A stretch of DNA of 17,085 nt from Hyphomicrobiales bacterium (GTDB lineage Bacteria > Pseudomonadota > Alphaproteobacteria > Rhizobiales > Beijerinckiaceae): assembly GCA_900299065.1 (NCBI GenBank), contig OMIJ01000296.1, positions 1-17,085 of the forward strand, in the 5' to 3' direction. The notes beneath the pieces are model-generated. The model was given only the letters and a program-made list of their open reading frames with translations. It had not been told where the DNA came from and did not search any database. The position numbers and the translations under genes were made by a program. The first letter of the stretch is position 1; each line of letters starts with the position of its first letter. Shown here piece after piece: positions 1-6,732 of this stretch.

Positions 1-1
1 C

Positions 2-1009
2 GCACCTGCACAGGCAGATGCAGTGTCGGACTTTTACAAGGGTAAGCAACTCACCCTCATCGTTGGCTATGGCACGGGCGGTGGTTATGATGTCTATGCG
101 CGCTTGCTGGCCAAACATCTTGGCAAACATATTCCCGGCACACCCAATGTCATCGTGCAAAATATGCCGGGTGCCGGCTCGCTGCGCGCTGCCAATTTCA
201 TTTATTCCAACGCTCCCAAGGACGGCACACAGATCGCCACATTTTCGCGTGACATGCCCTTGATGAGCATTCTAGGCGGCAATGCGAATGTGCAATTTGA
301 TGCGCGCAAATTCACCTGGCTGGGCTCACCTTCCAGTTATGGCGATGATGCCTATCTGTTATTTGTGCGCAAAGATGCCAATGTGAAAACCTTTGAAGAT
401 GCACGCAAGCCTGGCGGACCTAAACTCATTCTGGGTGGCACGGCGGAAGGCGCTACCGGCAATGACATTGCCATTTTGCTGCGCGATGCACTGGGCATTA
501 ATCTGCAAATCATCACCGGCTATCCCGACAGCGGCGCTTTGTTTCTCGCCGCTGATCGCAAAGAGATTGATGGCCGCCTTGTGGGCATGTCAGCGGTCAA
601 TTCCTCAAAGTCTGAATGGATGAACAAGGACAGCAATATGCATGTGCTCATGCAATTTGCCCGCATTACCCGCCATCCAGCTTTTCCTGATGTGCCAACT
701 GCACGCGAATTGGCTAGGGATGATCGCTCCAGAGCGCTGATCGAAATTGCCGAAATGCCCTATACTTTGTCGCGCCCCTTTGTTGCACCCCCCGGCATTC
801 CTGAAGATCGCGCCAAGGCATTGCAAAAAGCCTTTATGGATGTGAATGCCGATCCTGATTATATCGAGGATGCAAAGAAACTTAAAATCGACATTAGCCC
901 GATTGATGGCCAGGCCGTCCTGAGCATGATCGATCGTCTGTCGAAATCCCCGCCCGATCTGCTCGAATATATGAAAAAGTTGCAAGGTGAAAATAAAGAG
1001 GGCGGCTGA
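2..1009 (+). CDS. Tripartite tricarboxylate transporter substrate-binding protein (Bug/TctC family), 5'-truncated by window edge
   Basis: Periplasmic solute-binding component of a TTT-type uptake system, which passes a carboxylate or related small organic ligand to a TctAB-like membrane permease. The open frame continues to the window edge: before the GTG at 23 it reads A-P-A-Q-A-D-A, which looks like the end of a signal peptide, so the true start lies upstream and the GTG at 23 is probably internal. Family signs are a first strand reading LTLIVGYGTGGGYDVYARLL, then VIVQNMPGAGS, the usual Bug-family ligand-loop pattern, and a C-terminal lobe with RPFVAPPGIPEDR. About 330 mature residues is normal for the family. 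No TctA or TctB gene is visible here. The next gene downstream on the same strand is a bicupin enzyme, so the ligand may be its substrate; that link is inference. Family assignment is secure, the ligand is unknown. Confidence 0.88.
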   Translation, partial: APAQADAVSDFYKGKQLTLIVGYGTGGGYDVYARLLAKHLGKHIPGTPNVIVQNMPGAGSLRAANFIYSNAPKDGTQIATFSRDMPLMSILGGNANVQFDARKFTWLGSPSSYGDDAYLLFVRKDANVKTFEDARKPGGPKLILGGTAEGATGNDIAILLRDALGINLQIITGYPDSGALFLAADRKEIDGRLVGMSAVNSSKSEWMNKDSNMHVLMQFARITRHPAFPDVPTARELARDDRSRALIEIAEMPYTLSRPFVAPPGIPEDRAKALQKAFMDVNADPDYIEDAKKLKIDISPIDGQAVLSMIDRLSKSPPDLLEYMKKLQGENKEGG

Positions 1010-1024
1010 TCGCTCAAACTAGAA

Positions 1025-1056
1025 TTGCCTCAATTCAGGTTTGCCTCAACTCAGCT
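1025..1056 (+). repeat. 16-bp tandem duplication upstream of bicupin gene
   Basis: Two adjacent copies, TTGCCTCAATTCAGGT and TTGCCTCAACTCAGCT, differ at 2 of 16 positions and are followed by a third TTGC. They lie in the 90-bp gap between the transporter gene and the bicupin gene. Each copy begins with TTGCCT, which could serve as a weak -35. From the second copy there is a 16-bp spacer to TAGAAC (1063-1068), a weak -10 match. Promoter use is only a possibility. Confidence 0.7.
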
Positions 1057-1099
1057 TTGCGCTAGAACGAGACAATAAACACTCAGATCAGGATAGATT

Positions 1100-2329
1100 A
1101 TGCCGCACGATGCAGGACAGAAAACCCATTGGCACGAACCCAAGGCCGGAGAAAATGCGGGCTATGGCAAATTCGGTCGCCCCTCCATGCCCTATGATAG
1201 TTTCATGGAGGCCGAGGGCATTCCAATCTATCGCGACATTGGCGTGAAGCAAGCGCAAGCCCTGCCCATGAAGCCCTGGAAACGTCTGGGCGGCAAAGGT
1301 TCCTATATCCAGCTTTATGGTACAGAGGGTTTGTGGGGCTCTTATGTGGCGGAAATTCCCGCTGGCGGCGCGCTCAATGTCGAGCGCCATATGTATGAAA
1401 AAATCGTGCTGATCCTTGAAGGGCGCGGTTCAACCGAAGTCTGGCAGGAGGGTCAAACAAAGAAGCAAACTTTTGAATGGCAGCGCGGTTCCCTCTTTTC
1501 CATTCCGCTGAATGCCTTTCATCGCTTCGTCAATGCCACCAATCAGCCTGCCATCATGCTGTGCGGCACATCGGCGCCCAATATTATGAACCTCGTCGAC
1601 AATCCGCGCTTTGTCTTCGATTGCCCGTTCAATTTCTCCGAGCGTTATTCAGGCGATGAAGATTATTTCAAACCGCAGGATGATCTTGCCCCCGATCCGG
1701 TGCGAGGACTCGCCATGCGGCGCACCAATTTCGTGCCTGATGTGATCACGACAGAATTGCCTCTCGATAATCGCCGCTCGCCCGGCTATCGCCGTATCGA
1801 GCCCCATATGGCAGGCAATCGGTTTTATCTCTGGGTTGGTCAACATGAAACCGGCCGCTATTCCAAAGCGCATAAACATGCCTCGGCTGCTGTGCTGATC
1901 TGCCTTAAAGGCAAGGGCTATACATACACATGGCCCGAGACTTTGGGCATGCGCCCCTGGGAAAATGGCAAAGGAGAATTTGTCAAACGGCAGGATTATG
2001 AATTTGGTGGCATGGTCACAGCTGCGCCCATGTCAGGCGATTGGTTTCATCAGCACTTTGGAGTCAGCAAGGATCCCTTGCGTTTGTCTGCCTGGTTCGG
2101 GCCTAATAATTCACGCTCGCGCAAACCCGGCGTGCCGGGAGAGGCCATCACCGATCGCGGCGCGATAGACATTAAACAGGGCGGCGATGCCATTCCTTAT
2201 AATGAGGAAGACCCCTATCTGCGCAAGGAATTTGAAGCCACTCTGGCACAAGAGGGCATGACAACGCGCATGAACCCGCAATGGTACACACAAGAGGCTG
2301 GTGACGATCAGCCCAAAAATGATTTCTGA
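1100..2329 (+). CDS. Bicupin protein, gentisate 1,2-dioxygenase-like
   Basis: A 409-residue protein with two cupin barrels, roughly residues 75-160 and 240-340. The second barrel shows H258-x-H260 in AHKHASAAVLICLKGKGYTY and a third candidate ligand at H317 or H319 (WFHQHF). The Glu of the standard cupin motif is absent there, as in gentisate and salicylate dioxygenases, which bind Fe(II) with three His. The first barrel keeps H97, E100 and H141 but not the HxH pair, so it may be structural or hold metal differently. The start ATG has AGGA at 1090-1093 with 6-nt spacing. It lies 90 bp after a TTT solute-binding gene on the same strand, a combination that suggests catabolism of an imported organic acid or aromatic. 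No signal peptide is seen, so a cytoplasmic location is likely. Substrate is unknown; a non-catalytic role cannot be excluded. Confidence 0.8.
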   Translation: MPHDAGQKTHWHEPKAGENAGYGKFGRPSMPYDSFMEAEGIPIYRDIGVKQAQALPMKPWKRLGGKGSYIQLYGTEGLWGSYVAEIPAGGALNVERHMYEKIVLILEGRGSTEVWQEGQTKKQTFEWQRGSLFSIPLNAFHRFVNATNQPAIMLCGTSAPNIMNLVDNPRFVFDCPFNFSERYSGDEDYFKPQDDLAPDPVRGLAMRRTNFVPDVITTELPLDNRRSPGYRRIEPHMAGNRFYLWVGQHETGRYSKAHKHASAAVLICLKGKGYTYTWPETLGMRPWENGKGEFVKRQDYEFGGMVTAAPMSGDWFHQHFGVSKDPLRLSAWFGPNNSRSRKPGVPGEAITDRGAIDIKQGGDAIPYNEEDPYLRKEFEATLAQEGMTTRMNPQWYTQEAGDDQPKNDF

Positions 2330-2364
2330 TTTTCACTAGGCGCGGCTCTGAGTTAAGATGACCC

Positions 2365-3246
2365 ATGAACCGCGCCACATCTTCTCATTCCTTCTTTTCA
2401 ACAGACCTCCTGCCCTGGACAGATCGCGCCGGTCGCCTGTCCTGGCTCAAGCTCGTCACCTTTCTCCTCTGCATCGCGCCCATCCTCTGGATGGCCTATG
2501 AATGGAAGGCGGCCTTATGGAGCGCCAAACCCCTGACAGCCCTCATCCGTGAAACGGGCGATTGGGCCGTTCGCTTTATTGCACTGTCCCTGCTCATCAC
2601 ACCGCTGCGCTATGCTTCGCGCTGGAACAAGCTAATTCTCATCCGCCGCATGCTGGGCCTGACCGCACTCGCCTATACGATCATTCATGTCGTTTTATAT
2701 GTGATTGATCGTGAATTTGGACTGCTGACCATTTTATATGATGTGTTACTCCGTCTTTATCTCATCCTTGGTTTGATCGCGACGCTCATTCTCATTGCTC
2801 TTGGCGTGACATCCAATTCTTACTGGATTGGCAGACTAGGCGCCTTACAATGGAACAGGCTGCACCTGTGGACCTATCCTGCGGCGGCGCTCAGTCTGCT
2901 GCATGTGTTTCTGGTCATTCGGCTCAATGCCTTTGAAGCGAGCCTCATTTCTGGTCTGCTTCTTCTGTTTGTTGGCTTTCGCTTGTTGCGCCAGCGCCCC
3001 AATCCGTCATCACCACTCAAATGGCTGGCCTTGGCAATCCTCTGCGGTGTGATGACTGCGCTGATCGAAGTGATCTTTTATCGCATCTCGACCGGCGTTG
3101 ATCCCATGCGCGTATTGATTGCCAATCTTGATTTTTCTTATGAGATTCGGCCTGCCTGGTGGGTCTTTCTCTCAGGTCTGACGCTGGGCATACTGACGCT
3201 GATACAAAACCTGTCCCTCAGCAGAAAAACTAGCCCGCTCGCTTAA
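2365..3246 (+). CDS. msrQ: Sulfoxide reductase haem-binding membrane subunit MsrQ (YedZ)
   Basis: Inner-membrane b-type cytochrome that passes electrons to the periplasmic molybdoenzyme MsrP, which repairs methionine sulfoxide in envelope proteins. The ferric-reductase-like core spans about residues 60-190. Candidate haem ligands are H108 (YTIIHVVLY), H167 (WNRLH) and H180 (LLHVF); the 13-residue spacing of the last two equals that of H151 and H164 in the E. coli protein. The motifs RRMLGL and GVTSNSYWIGRLG are also typical. At 293 residues it is about 80 longer than E. coli MsrQ, owing to extra hydrophobic segments after residue 190 (about 191-206, 219-239 and 264-285). The gene starts 35 nt after the bicupin stop and may be co-transcribed with it. 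No msrP is visible. Its stop overlaps the stop of the convergent trmD by 4 bases. Confidence 0.88.
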   Translation: MNRATSSHSFFSTDLLPWTDRAGRLSWLKLVTFLLCIAPILWMAYEWKAALWSAKPLTALIRETGDWAVRFIALSLLITPLRYASRWNKLILIRRMLGLTALAYTIIHVVLYVIDREFGLLTILYDVLLRLYLILGLIATLILIALGVTSNSYWIGRLGALQWNRLHLWTYPAAALSLLHVFLVIRLNAFEASLISGLLLLFVGFRLLRQRPNPSSPLKWLALAILCGVMTALIEVIFYRISTGVDPMRVLIANLDFSYEIRPAWWVFLSGLTLGILTLIQNLSLSRKTSPLA

Positions 3247-3926
3247 TCCTGACCCAGCAGATCGGGGCGTCTGGCGCGCGTCAGCTTCATTGATTCCTCA
3301 TGGCGCCAGCGATCAATCTTTGCATGATCACCAGAGAGCAGAACCGGGGGAATGGACAAGCCCTCCCATTCACGAGGGCGTGTGTAATGAGGATATTCGA
3401 GCAGACCATTTTCAAAGCTCTCCTCCTGCCCCGATTGCGAGGCCCCCATCACGCCCGGCAGGAGACGCACACAGGCATCAATCAAAACCATTGAAGCGAT
3501 TTCGCCGCCTGAAAGAATATAATCCCCAATCGAGACTTCTTCTAGTTGGCGATGTTCAATCACGCGCTCATCAACACCCTCAAAGCGCCCGCAGATCAGA
3601 ATGACACCGGGTCCTTGCGATAAATCACGCACCCGCGCTTGTGTTAAAGGGCGTCCGCGCGGACTCATCAACAGACGCGGGCGCGGATCATCTGGCTTGG
3701 CTATCTCATCAAGCGCTGCGGCCAAAACATCAGCCCGCAGCACCATGCCTGCGCCCCCACCTGCAGGCGTATCATCAACAGCGCGATGACGCCCCAATCC
3801 ATGATCACGGATATTTTTAATCTCCAGCGACCAGAGCGCACGCGACAAGGCATCGCCTGAGAGAGATTGCCCCAAAGGACCGGGGAACATGTCAGGATAT
3901 AAGGTGAGGATGGAAGCGCGAAACAT
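3243..3926 (-). CDS. trmD: tRNA (guanine37-N1)-methyltransferase TrmD
   Basis: SPOUT-class enzyme that makes m1G37 next to the anticodon of tRNAs reading CNN codons and so prevents +1 frameshifts. The start chosen is the ATG at 3926, giving a 227-residue protein beginning MFRASILTLYPDMF, the normal family start; a TTG 30 bases upstream would add ten atypical residues and overlap the preceding gene. Visible motifs are DDTPAGGGAGM (51-61), CGRFEGVDERV (112-122) and the trefoil-knot AdoMet loop SIGDYILSGGE (132-142), then YPHYTRP and PPVLLSGDHAKI. The position of the catalytic Asp169 of the E. coli and Haemophilus enzymes is Glu here (EESF instead of EDSF). It starts 10 nt after the MAPEG stop on the same strand, so the two are probably one operon. 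The usual rpsP-rimM-trmD-rplS neighbours are missing on both sides. Confidence 0.95.
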   Translation of the reverse strand: MFRASILTLYPDMFPGPLGQSLSGDALSRALWSLEIKNIRDHGLGRHRAVDDTPAGGGAGMVLRADVLAAALDEIAKPDDPRPRLLMSPRGRPLTQARVRDLSQGPGVILICGRFEGVDERVIEHRQLEEVSIGDYILSGGEIASMVLIDACVRLLPGVMGASQSGQEESFENGLLEYPHYTRPREWEGLSIPPVLLSGDHAKIDRWRHEESMKLTRARRPDLLGQD

Positions 3927-3936
3927 GAGATGAATC

Positions 3937-4347
3937 TTAAGCCAGCGCCGCAACAATCACAGCTATAGAACCAAAGATCAAACTGCCCCATGTCAGCAAC
4001 ATGCCAAGACCACGGCCAAGCGAAACCTTCATCAGACCGATCAGACCCAGAGCATGGAAAATGCGACCAACAAACAGGCTTGCGCCAAGTGCATCTACAT
4101 TGCGCTGTGACGCGCCCAGCAAAGCCAGCGCAATCAGCAGCGCCAGACCGAAGGGGACATATTCAACAAAATTGCCATGCGCGCGAATAGCTAATTCGAG
4201 CTCCTCATTGCCGCCCGTGCCCATTGAAACTCTGGCTTTATAGCGCTGGCGCACCACATTGAGCGCCAGAACCAGACCCAACAAGGTCAGCAAGCCAATA
4301 TAAAGAGCGGCAGCCTTGAGTGAGGGATTGTCTAAAATTTGAATCAT
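3937..4347 (-). CDS. MAPEG-family integral membrane protein
   Basis: A 136-residue protein with about four transmembrane segments (near 10-31, 64-80, 88-107 and 115-134). The MAPEG signature is clear: AHGNFVEYVPFGLAL (56-70), in which Asn59 and Glu62 match the conserved N-x-x-E of glutathione-dependent membrane enzymes, and GRIFHALG (94-101). MAPEG members include microsomal glutathione S-transferase relatives; bacterial ones are mostly uncharacterised, so glutathione conjugation or peroxidase activity is only possible. The start ATG has AGGA about 8 nt upstream. It is the first gene of a likely two-gene unit with trmD and is divergent from the DUF6101 gene across a 154-bp spacer that must contain both promoters. 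Confidence 0.86.
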   Translation of the reverse strand: MIQILDNPSLKAAALYIGLLTLLGLVLALNVVRQRYKARVSMGTGGNEELELAIRAHGNFVEYVPFGLALLIALALLGASQRNVDALGASLFVGRIFHALGLIGLMKVSLGRGLGMLLTWGSLIFGSIAVIVAALA

Positions 4348-4501
4348 CCAGCCTATCCTTTACACACCAAGGAGTTCGAAACATTGGCTTTTGGGGCCGT
4401 TTCAAACATCCTTCACCACGTCTTTTAGCAAATTTCCGCCGCTCTTTAAGCAATTCTGGTCCCGAAGATCAAACAAACTGCGATCTGATCGTGGGGGCAA
4501 A

Positions 4502-5047
4502 ATGGATATGATGCAGGATAGCAGGTTTACGACCAGCGCGAACATTAAAGTCAAAATGGCGCGCGATGTTCGTGCTGAAGGTGGCAAGCGACGCATTCTC
4601 ATGAGCCCGTCAGGCGTGACGATTGAGCGCCATGTGCAAGGCATTGCCATGCGCGTGGGCGTGCCTGCCTCGGCCTATCTGGGTGTTGCATTGAGTTTGA
4701 CTGCTGAAGCCGATCAAGACCCCACCTATAAAGTGCGCCTCGCCCATAGTGATCGCGAGCTTGATATTGAACTGGTGGTGAGTGCTTCTCCCGAAGCTTT
4801 GGAGGACTGGACCTATTGGTCTGATTATTTCGCACGCCCCAAATTGGTTGAAGACCATAATGGCAGTCTGCAACCTCTCACGCAGACGATTGAATTCAGC
4901 ACGCAGCAGAATAATGTCTATGCAAGACGTCATGGCTCAAGTCTCAAGCGTCGTCGTCCAAGATTTTTGAAGAGCCGCCGCTCAGGCAAATCTGTCAGCG
5001 AGTGCGACAGTTTTACTGGTGAATGTGAGATCATTTGCTATGAGTAA
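4502..5047 (+). CDS. DUF6101 family protein, function unknown
   Basis: A 181-residue protein recognised as DUF6101 by its pattern: GGKRRILMSPSGVTIERHV (27-45), then GIAMRVGVPASAYLGVAL (47-64), a short hydrophilic middle section, and a very basic segment with RRRPRFLKSRRSG (150-162). The family is confined as far as I know to alphaproteobacteria, mostly Hyphomicrobiales, and has no assigned role. No signal peptide or membrane segment is seen. The basic segment could contact nucleic acid or membrane phosphates; that is inference. Cysteines cluster at the C-terminus (168, 175, 179). The start is chosen at the ATG at 4502 because GGGGG (4493-4497) lies 4 nt upstream; the frame stays open upstream to 4391 but that part does not resemble the family. 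It converges on ubiA with a 31-bp gap that contains no obvious terminator hairpin. Confidence 0.78.
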   Translation: MDMMQDSRFTTSANIKVKMARDVRAEGGKRRILMSPSGVTIERHVQGIAMRVGVPASAYLGVALSLTAEADQDPTYKVRLAHSDRELDIELVVSASPEALEDWTYWSDYFARPKLVEDHNGSLQPLTQTIEFSTQQNNVYARRHGSSLKRRRPRFLKSRRSGKSVSECDSFTGECEIICYE

Positions 5048-5078
5048 TCAGACAGATCGAAATGCGCCGACGCCCCGC

Positions 5079-6056
5079 TCATCCGATGATCAAATGCACG
5101 ATCCAATTATCCAGCGCCAATCCGGCAAACAGAATCAGGCCCGCATCGCGATTGGAGCGGAAGAGACGCAAAGCCATTTGCGACGTGATTGAGGGATGCA
5201 ATTGTCGACTCTGCCACACCAAATGCCAGGCAAAGCCAAACAGGCCCAGCATGGAACCAAGACGGCCCTGCACCAATAAAATCGCGCCTGCAGCGCAAAG
5301 CATAGCGCCCAGATAAAACAAGCTCACGCCCAAGCGCACATTACTGCCAAACAAACGCGCCGTTGAGAGAATGCCAGCCATGGCATCATCCTGGGCATCT
5401 TGCAGCGCATAAATGGTATCATAGCCAATCGTCCACAAAATCGCGCTCGCATAGATCAAATAAGCAGGTGCCGCCAATTCCCCCTTGGAGGCCGCCCAGC
5501 CCATTAATCCACCCCAGGCAAAAGCAAGCCCCAACACAAATTGCGGCCAATGAGTAATGCGCTTCATGAAAGGATAGATCGCCACCAGGATCAGCGAGGC
5601 AAGACCAAGCTTGATCGCAAAATCATTCAGGCTGAACAGGACCAGAGCCCCGATCAGACATTGCGCCAGCAAAAAGAGCACTGCACCGCGCACACTCACA
5701 CGGCCTGAGGGCAAGGGACGCAGACGCGTGCGTTCAACAAAAGCATCCACTTTGCGATCGATCAGATCATTGAAAGTCGATCCCGCCCCGCGCATGGCAA
5801 TTGCGCCCACAAGAAACAGCGCATCATGCCAAAGATCGGGCCCGCGCGATTGTGCCATTCCCGCCAGAGCATCCGACCACCAGCAGGGCAGCAATAAAAG
5901 CCACCAGCCAATCGGCCGATCTAGTCGTGCCAATTCAACAAAGGGCAGCCAGGAGGCAGGAAGAAACCGCCAAAACAAGCCGCCCGCCTCGGAATCTGGC
6001 AGGCTCAATGGAACATTAGTAACATTGGACGAGGGCTGATCCGATTGAGGCCCCAT
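5079..6056 (-). CDS. ubiA: 4-hydroxybenzoate polyprenyltransferase UbiA
   Basis: Inner-membrane prenyltransferase that attaches the polyprenyl tail to 4-hydroxybenzoate, the first membrane step of ubiquinone synthesis. Both Asp-rich motifs that bind the Mg-pyrophosphate of the prenyl donor are present: NDLIDRKVD (96-104) and DTIYALQDAQDD (213-224). The region LARLDRPIGWWLLLLPCWW (42-60) is typical of the first helix. At 325 residues it is slightly longer than E. coli UbiA because of a hydrophilic N-terminal tail of about 35 residues. The start codon lies 6 nt downstream of the stop of the secreted four-Cys gene, with only a weak ribosome site (GTGAG), so its translation may depend on coupling to that gene. 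No other ubi gene is visible in the window. Confidence 0.95.
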   Translation of the reverse strand: MGPQSDQPSSNVTNVPLSLPDSEAGGLFWRFLPASWLPFVELARLDRPIGWWLLLLPCWWSDALAGMAQSRGPDLWHDALFLVGAIAMRGAGSTFNDLIDRKVDAFVERTRLRPLPSGRVSVRGAVLFLLAQCLIGALVLFSLNDFAIKLGLASLILVAIYPFMKRITHWPQFVLGLAFAWGGLMGWAASKGELAAPAYLIYASAILWTIGYDTIYALQDAQDDAMAGILSTARLFGSNVRLGVSLFYLGAMLCAAGAILLVQGRLGSMLGLFGFAWHLVWQSRQLHPSITSQMALRLFRSNRDAGLILFAGLALDNWIVHLIIG

Positions 6057-6062
6057 CTAGAC

Positions 6063-6542
6063 TCACAGCGGGCCGGTAGGCAGGCGCGGTTGCTGCGGGG
6101 CCCCGCCCATGCCCATGCCAGCCTGCCCTTCTTTTTGCGCCTTCATCGCCTCAGCGGCGACTTTGCAGGCCTGTGCAGCAATGGTTTTGGTCTTGTCACG
6201 GCTGGCGCGCACATTGGTGATCGCATCCTCCGGGACAACACACCAAGCCTGATTCTTGACCATATAATCGAGCAAGGCCGTCTCGCTGGTCACCAAGCTC
6301 CGAAACAAAGGACAGGCGGCAATAGGGTCAAGCTTACCCTTGCCAGCCTTATTCAGGGCATTGAGCTTATCAATGGGTGATTGGCGCTTGGTCTGCAATT
6401 GCTGCACATCACTGGCGCAATCCGTCACGCCCTGCGCCATAGCCGGCAGGCTGGCCATAGCGGCAAGGCCCAGACCCAGCAAAACGCCCAAAGCTGGGGC
6501 TTTTGCGGTGTTATGGCGCAATGTGCTCAAAGCCAAACGCAT
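6063..6542 (-). CDS. Secreted four-cysteine protein of unknown function
   Basis: A 159-residue protein with a clear signal peptide: basic n-region (Arg2, Arg9, Lys15), hydrophobic ALGVLLGLGLAAMASL and a probable cleavage site AMA|QG after residue 36. The mature part is about 120 residues, largely helical in appearance, with four cysteines (42, 77, 101, 126) in contexts TDCASD, AACPLF, AWCVVP and QACKVA, an arrangement suited to two disulfides in the periplasm. The tail is rich in Gly, Met and Pro. The start at 6542 is preferred over an in-frame ATG 36 bases upstream because AGGAG lies 8 nt before it and the signal peptide begins properly there. I do not recognise a named family; similar small secreted proteins occur in rhizobia. 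It directly precedes ubiA (6-nt gap), so the two are likely co-transcribed. Confidence 0.72.
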   Translation of the reverse strand: MRLALSTLRHNTAKAPALGVLLGLGLAAMASLPAMAQGVTDCASDVQQLQTKRQSPIDKLNALNKAGKGKLDPIAACPLFRSLVTSETALLDYMVKNQAWCVVPEDAITNVRASRDKTKTIAAQACKVAAEAMKAQKEGQAGMGMGGAPQQPRLPTGPL

Positions 6543-6581
6543 GACATGCTCTCCTAGGGCTAATAATCTGCCAATCACCTC

Positions 6582-6617
6582 TTAACAGATCTGGCACAAT
6601 TAACAGATTTGGCCTTT
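6582..6617 (+). repeat. 18-bp imperfect tandem duplication in the divergent spacer upstream of rsmE
   Basis: Copies TTAACAGATCTGGCACAA (6582-6599) and TTAACAGATTTGGCCTTT (6600-6617) match at 13 of 18 positions, the first 14 positions differing only once. They sit between the start of the secreted four-Cys gene and rsmE, where promoters for both directions should be. A weak promoter match follows on the plus strand (TTGGCC at 6609-6614, TAACAT at 6633-6638). Confidence 0.6.
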
Positions 6618-6732
6618 AACGGGTAGAACTTGTAACATTTAGGACTTGGCGGCAGCAACCCTGACGAGAAATATTCCGCGGGATTTCAACCCTTACCCGG
6701 ATCAGTTAAATAGCAGCCAAGTGGAGCCTGCC

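Noticed and set aside
605..985. Minus-strand open frame opposite the solute-binding protein gene
   Set aside because: It is fully contained in a well-supported gene and has no recognisable domain.
5048..5078. Bidirectional terminator between the DUF6101 gene and ubiA
   Set aside because: No inverted repeat or T-run is visible in the 31-bp gap.
5611..6039. Plus-strand open frame opposite ubiA
   Set aside because: Basic, Ser/Arg-rich translation typical of an antisense reading of a membrane protein; no ribosome site.
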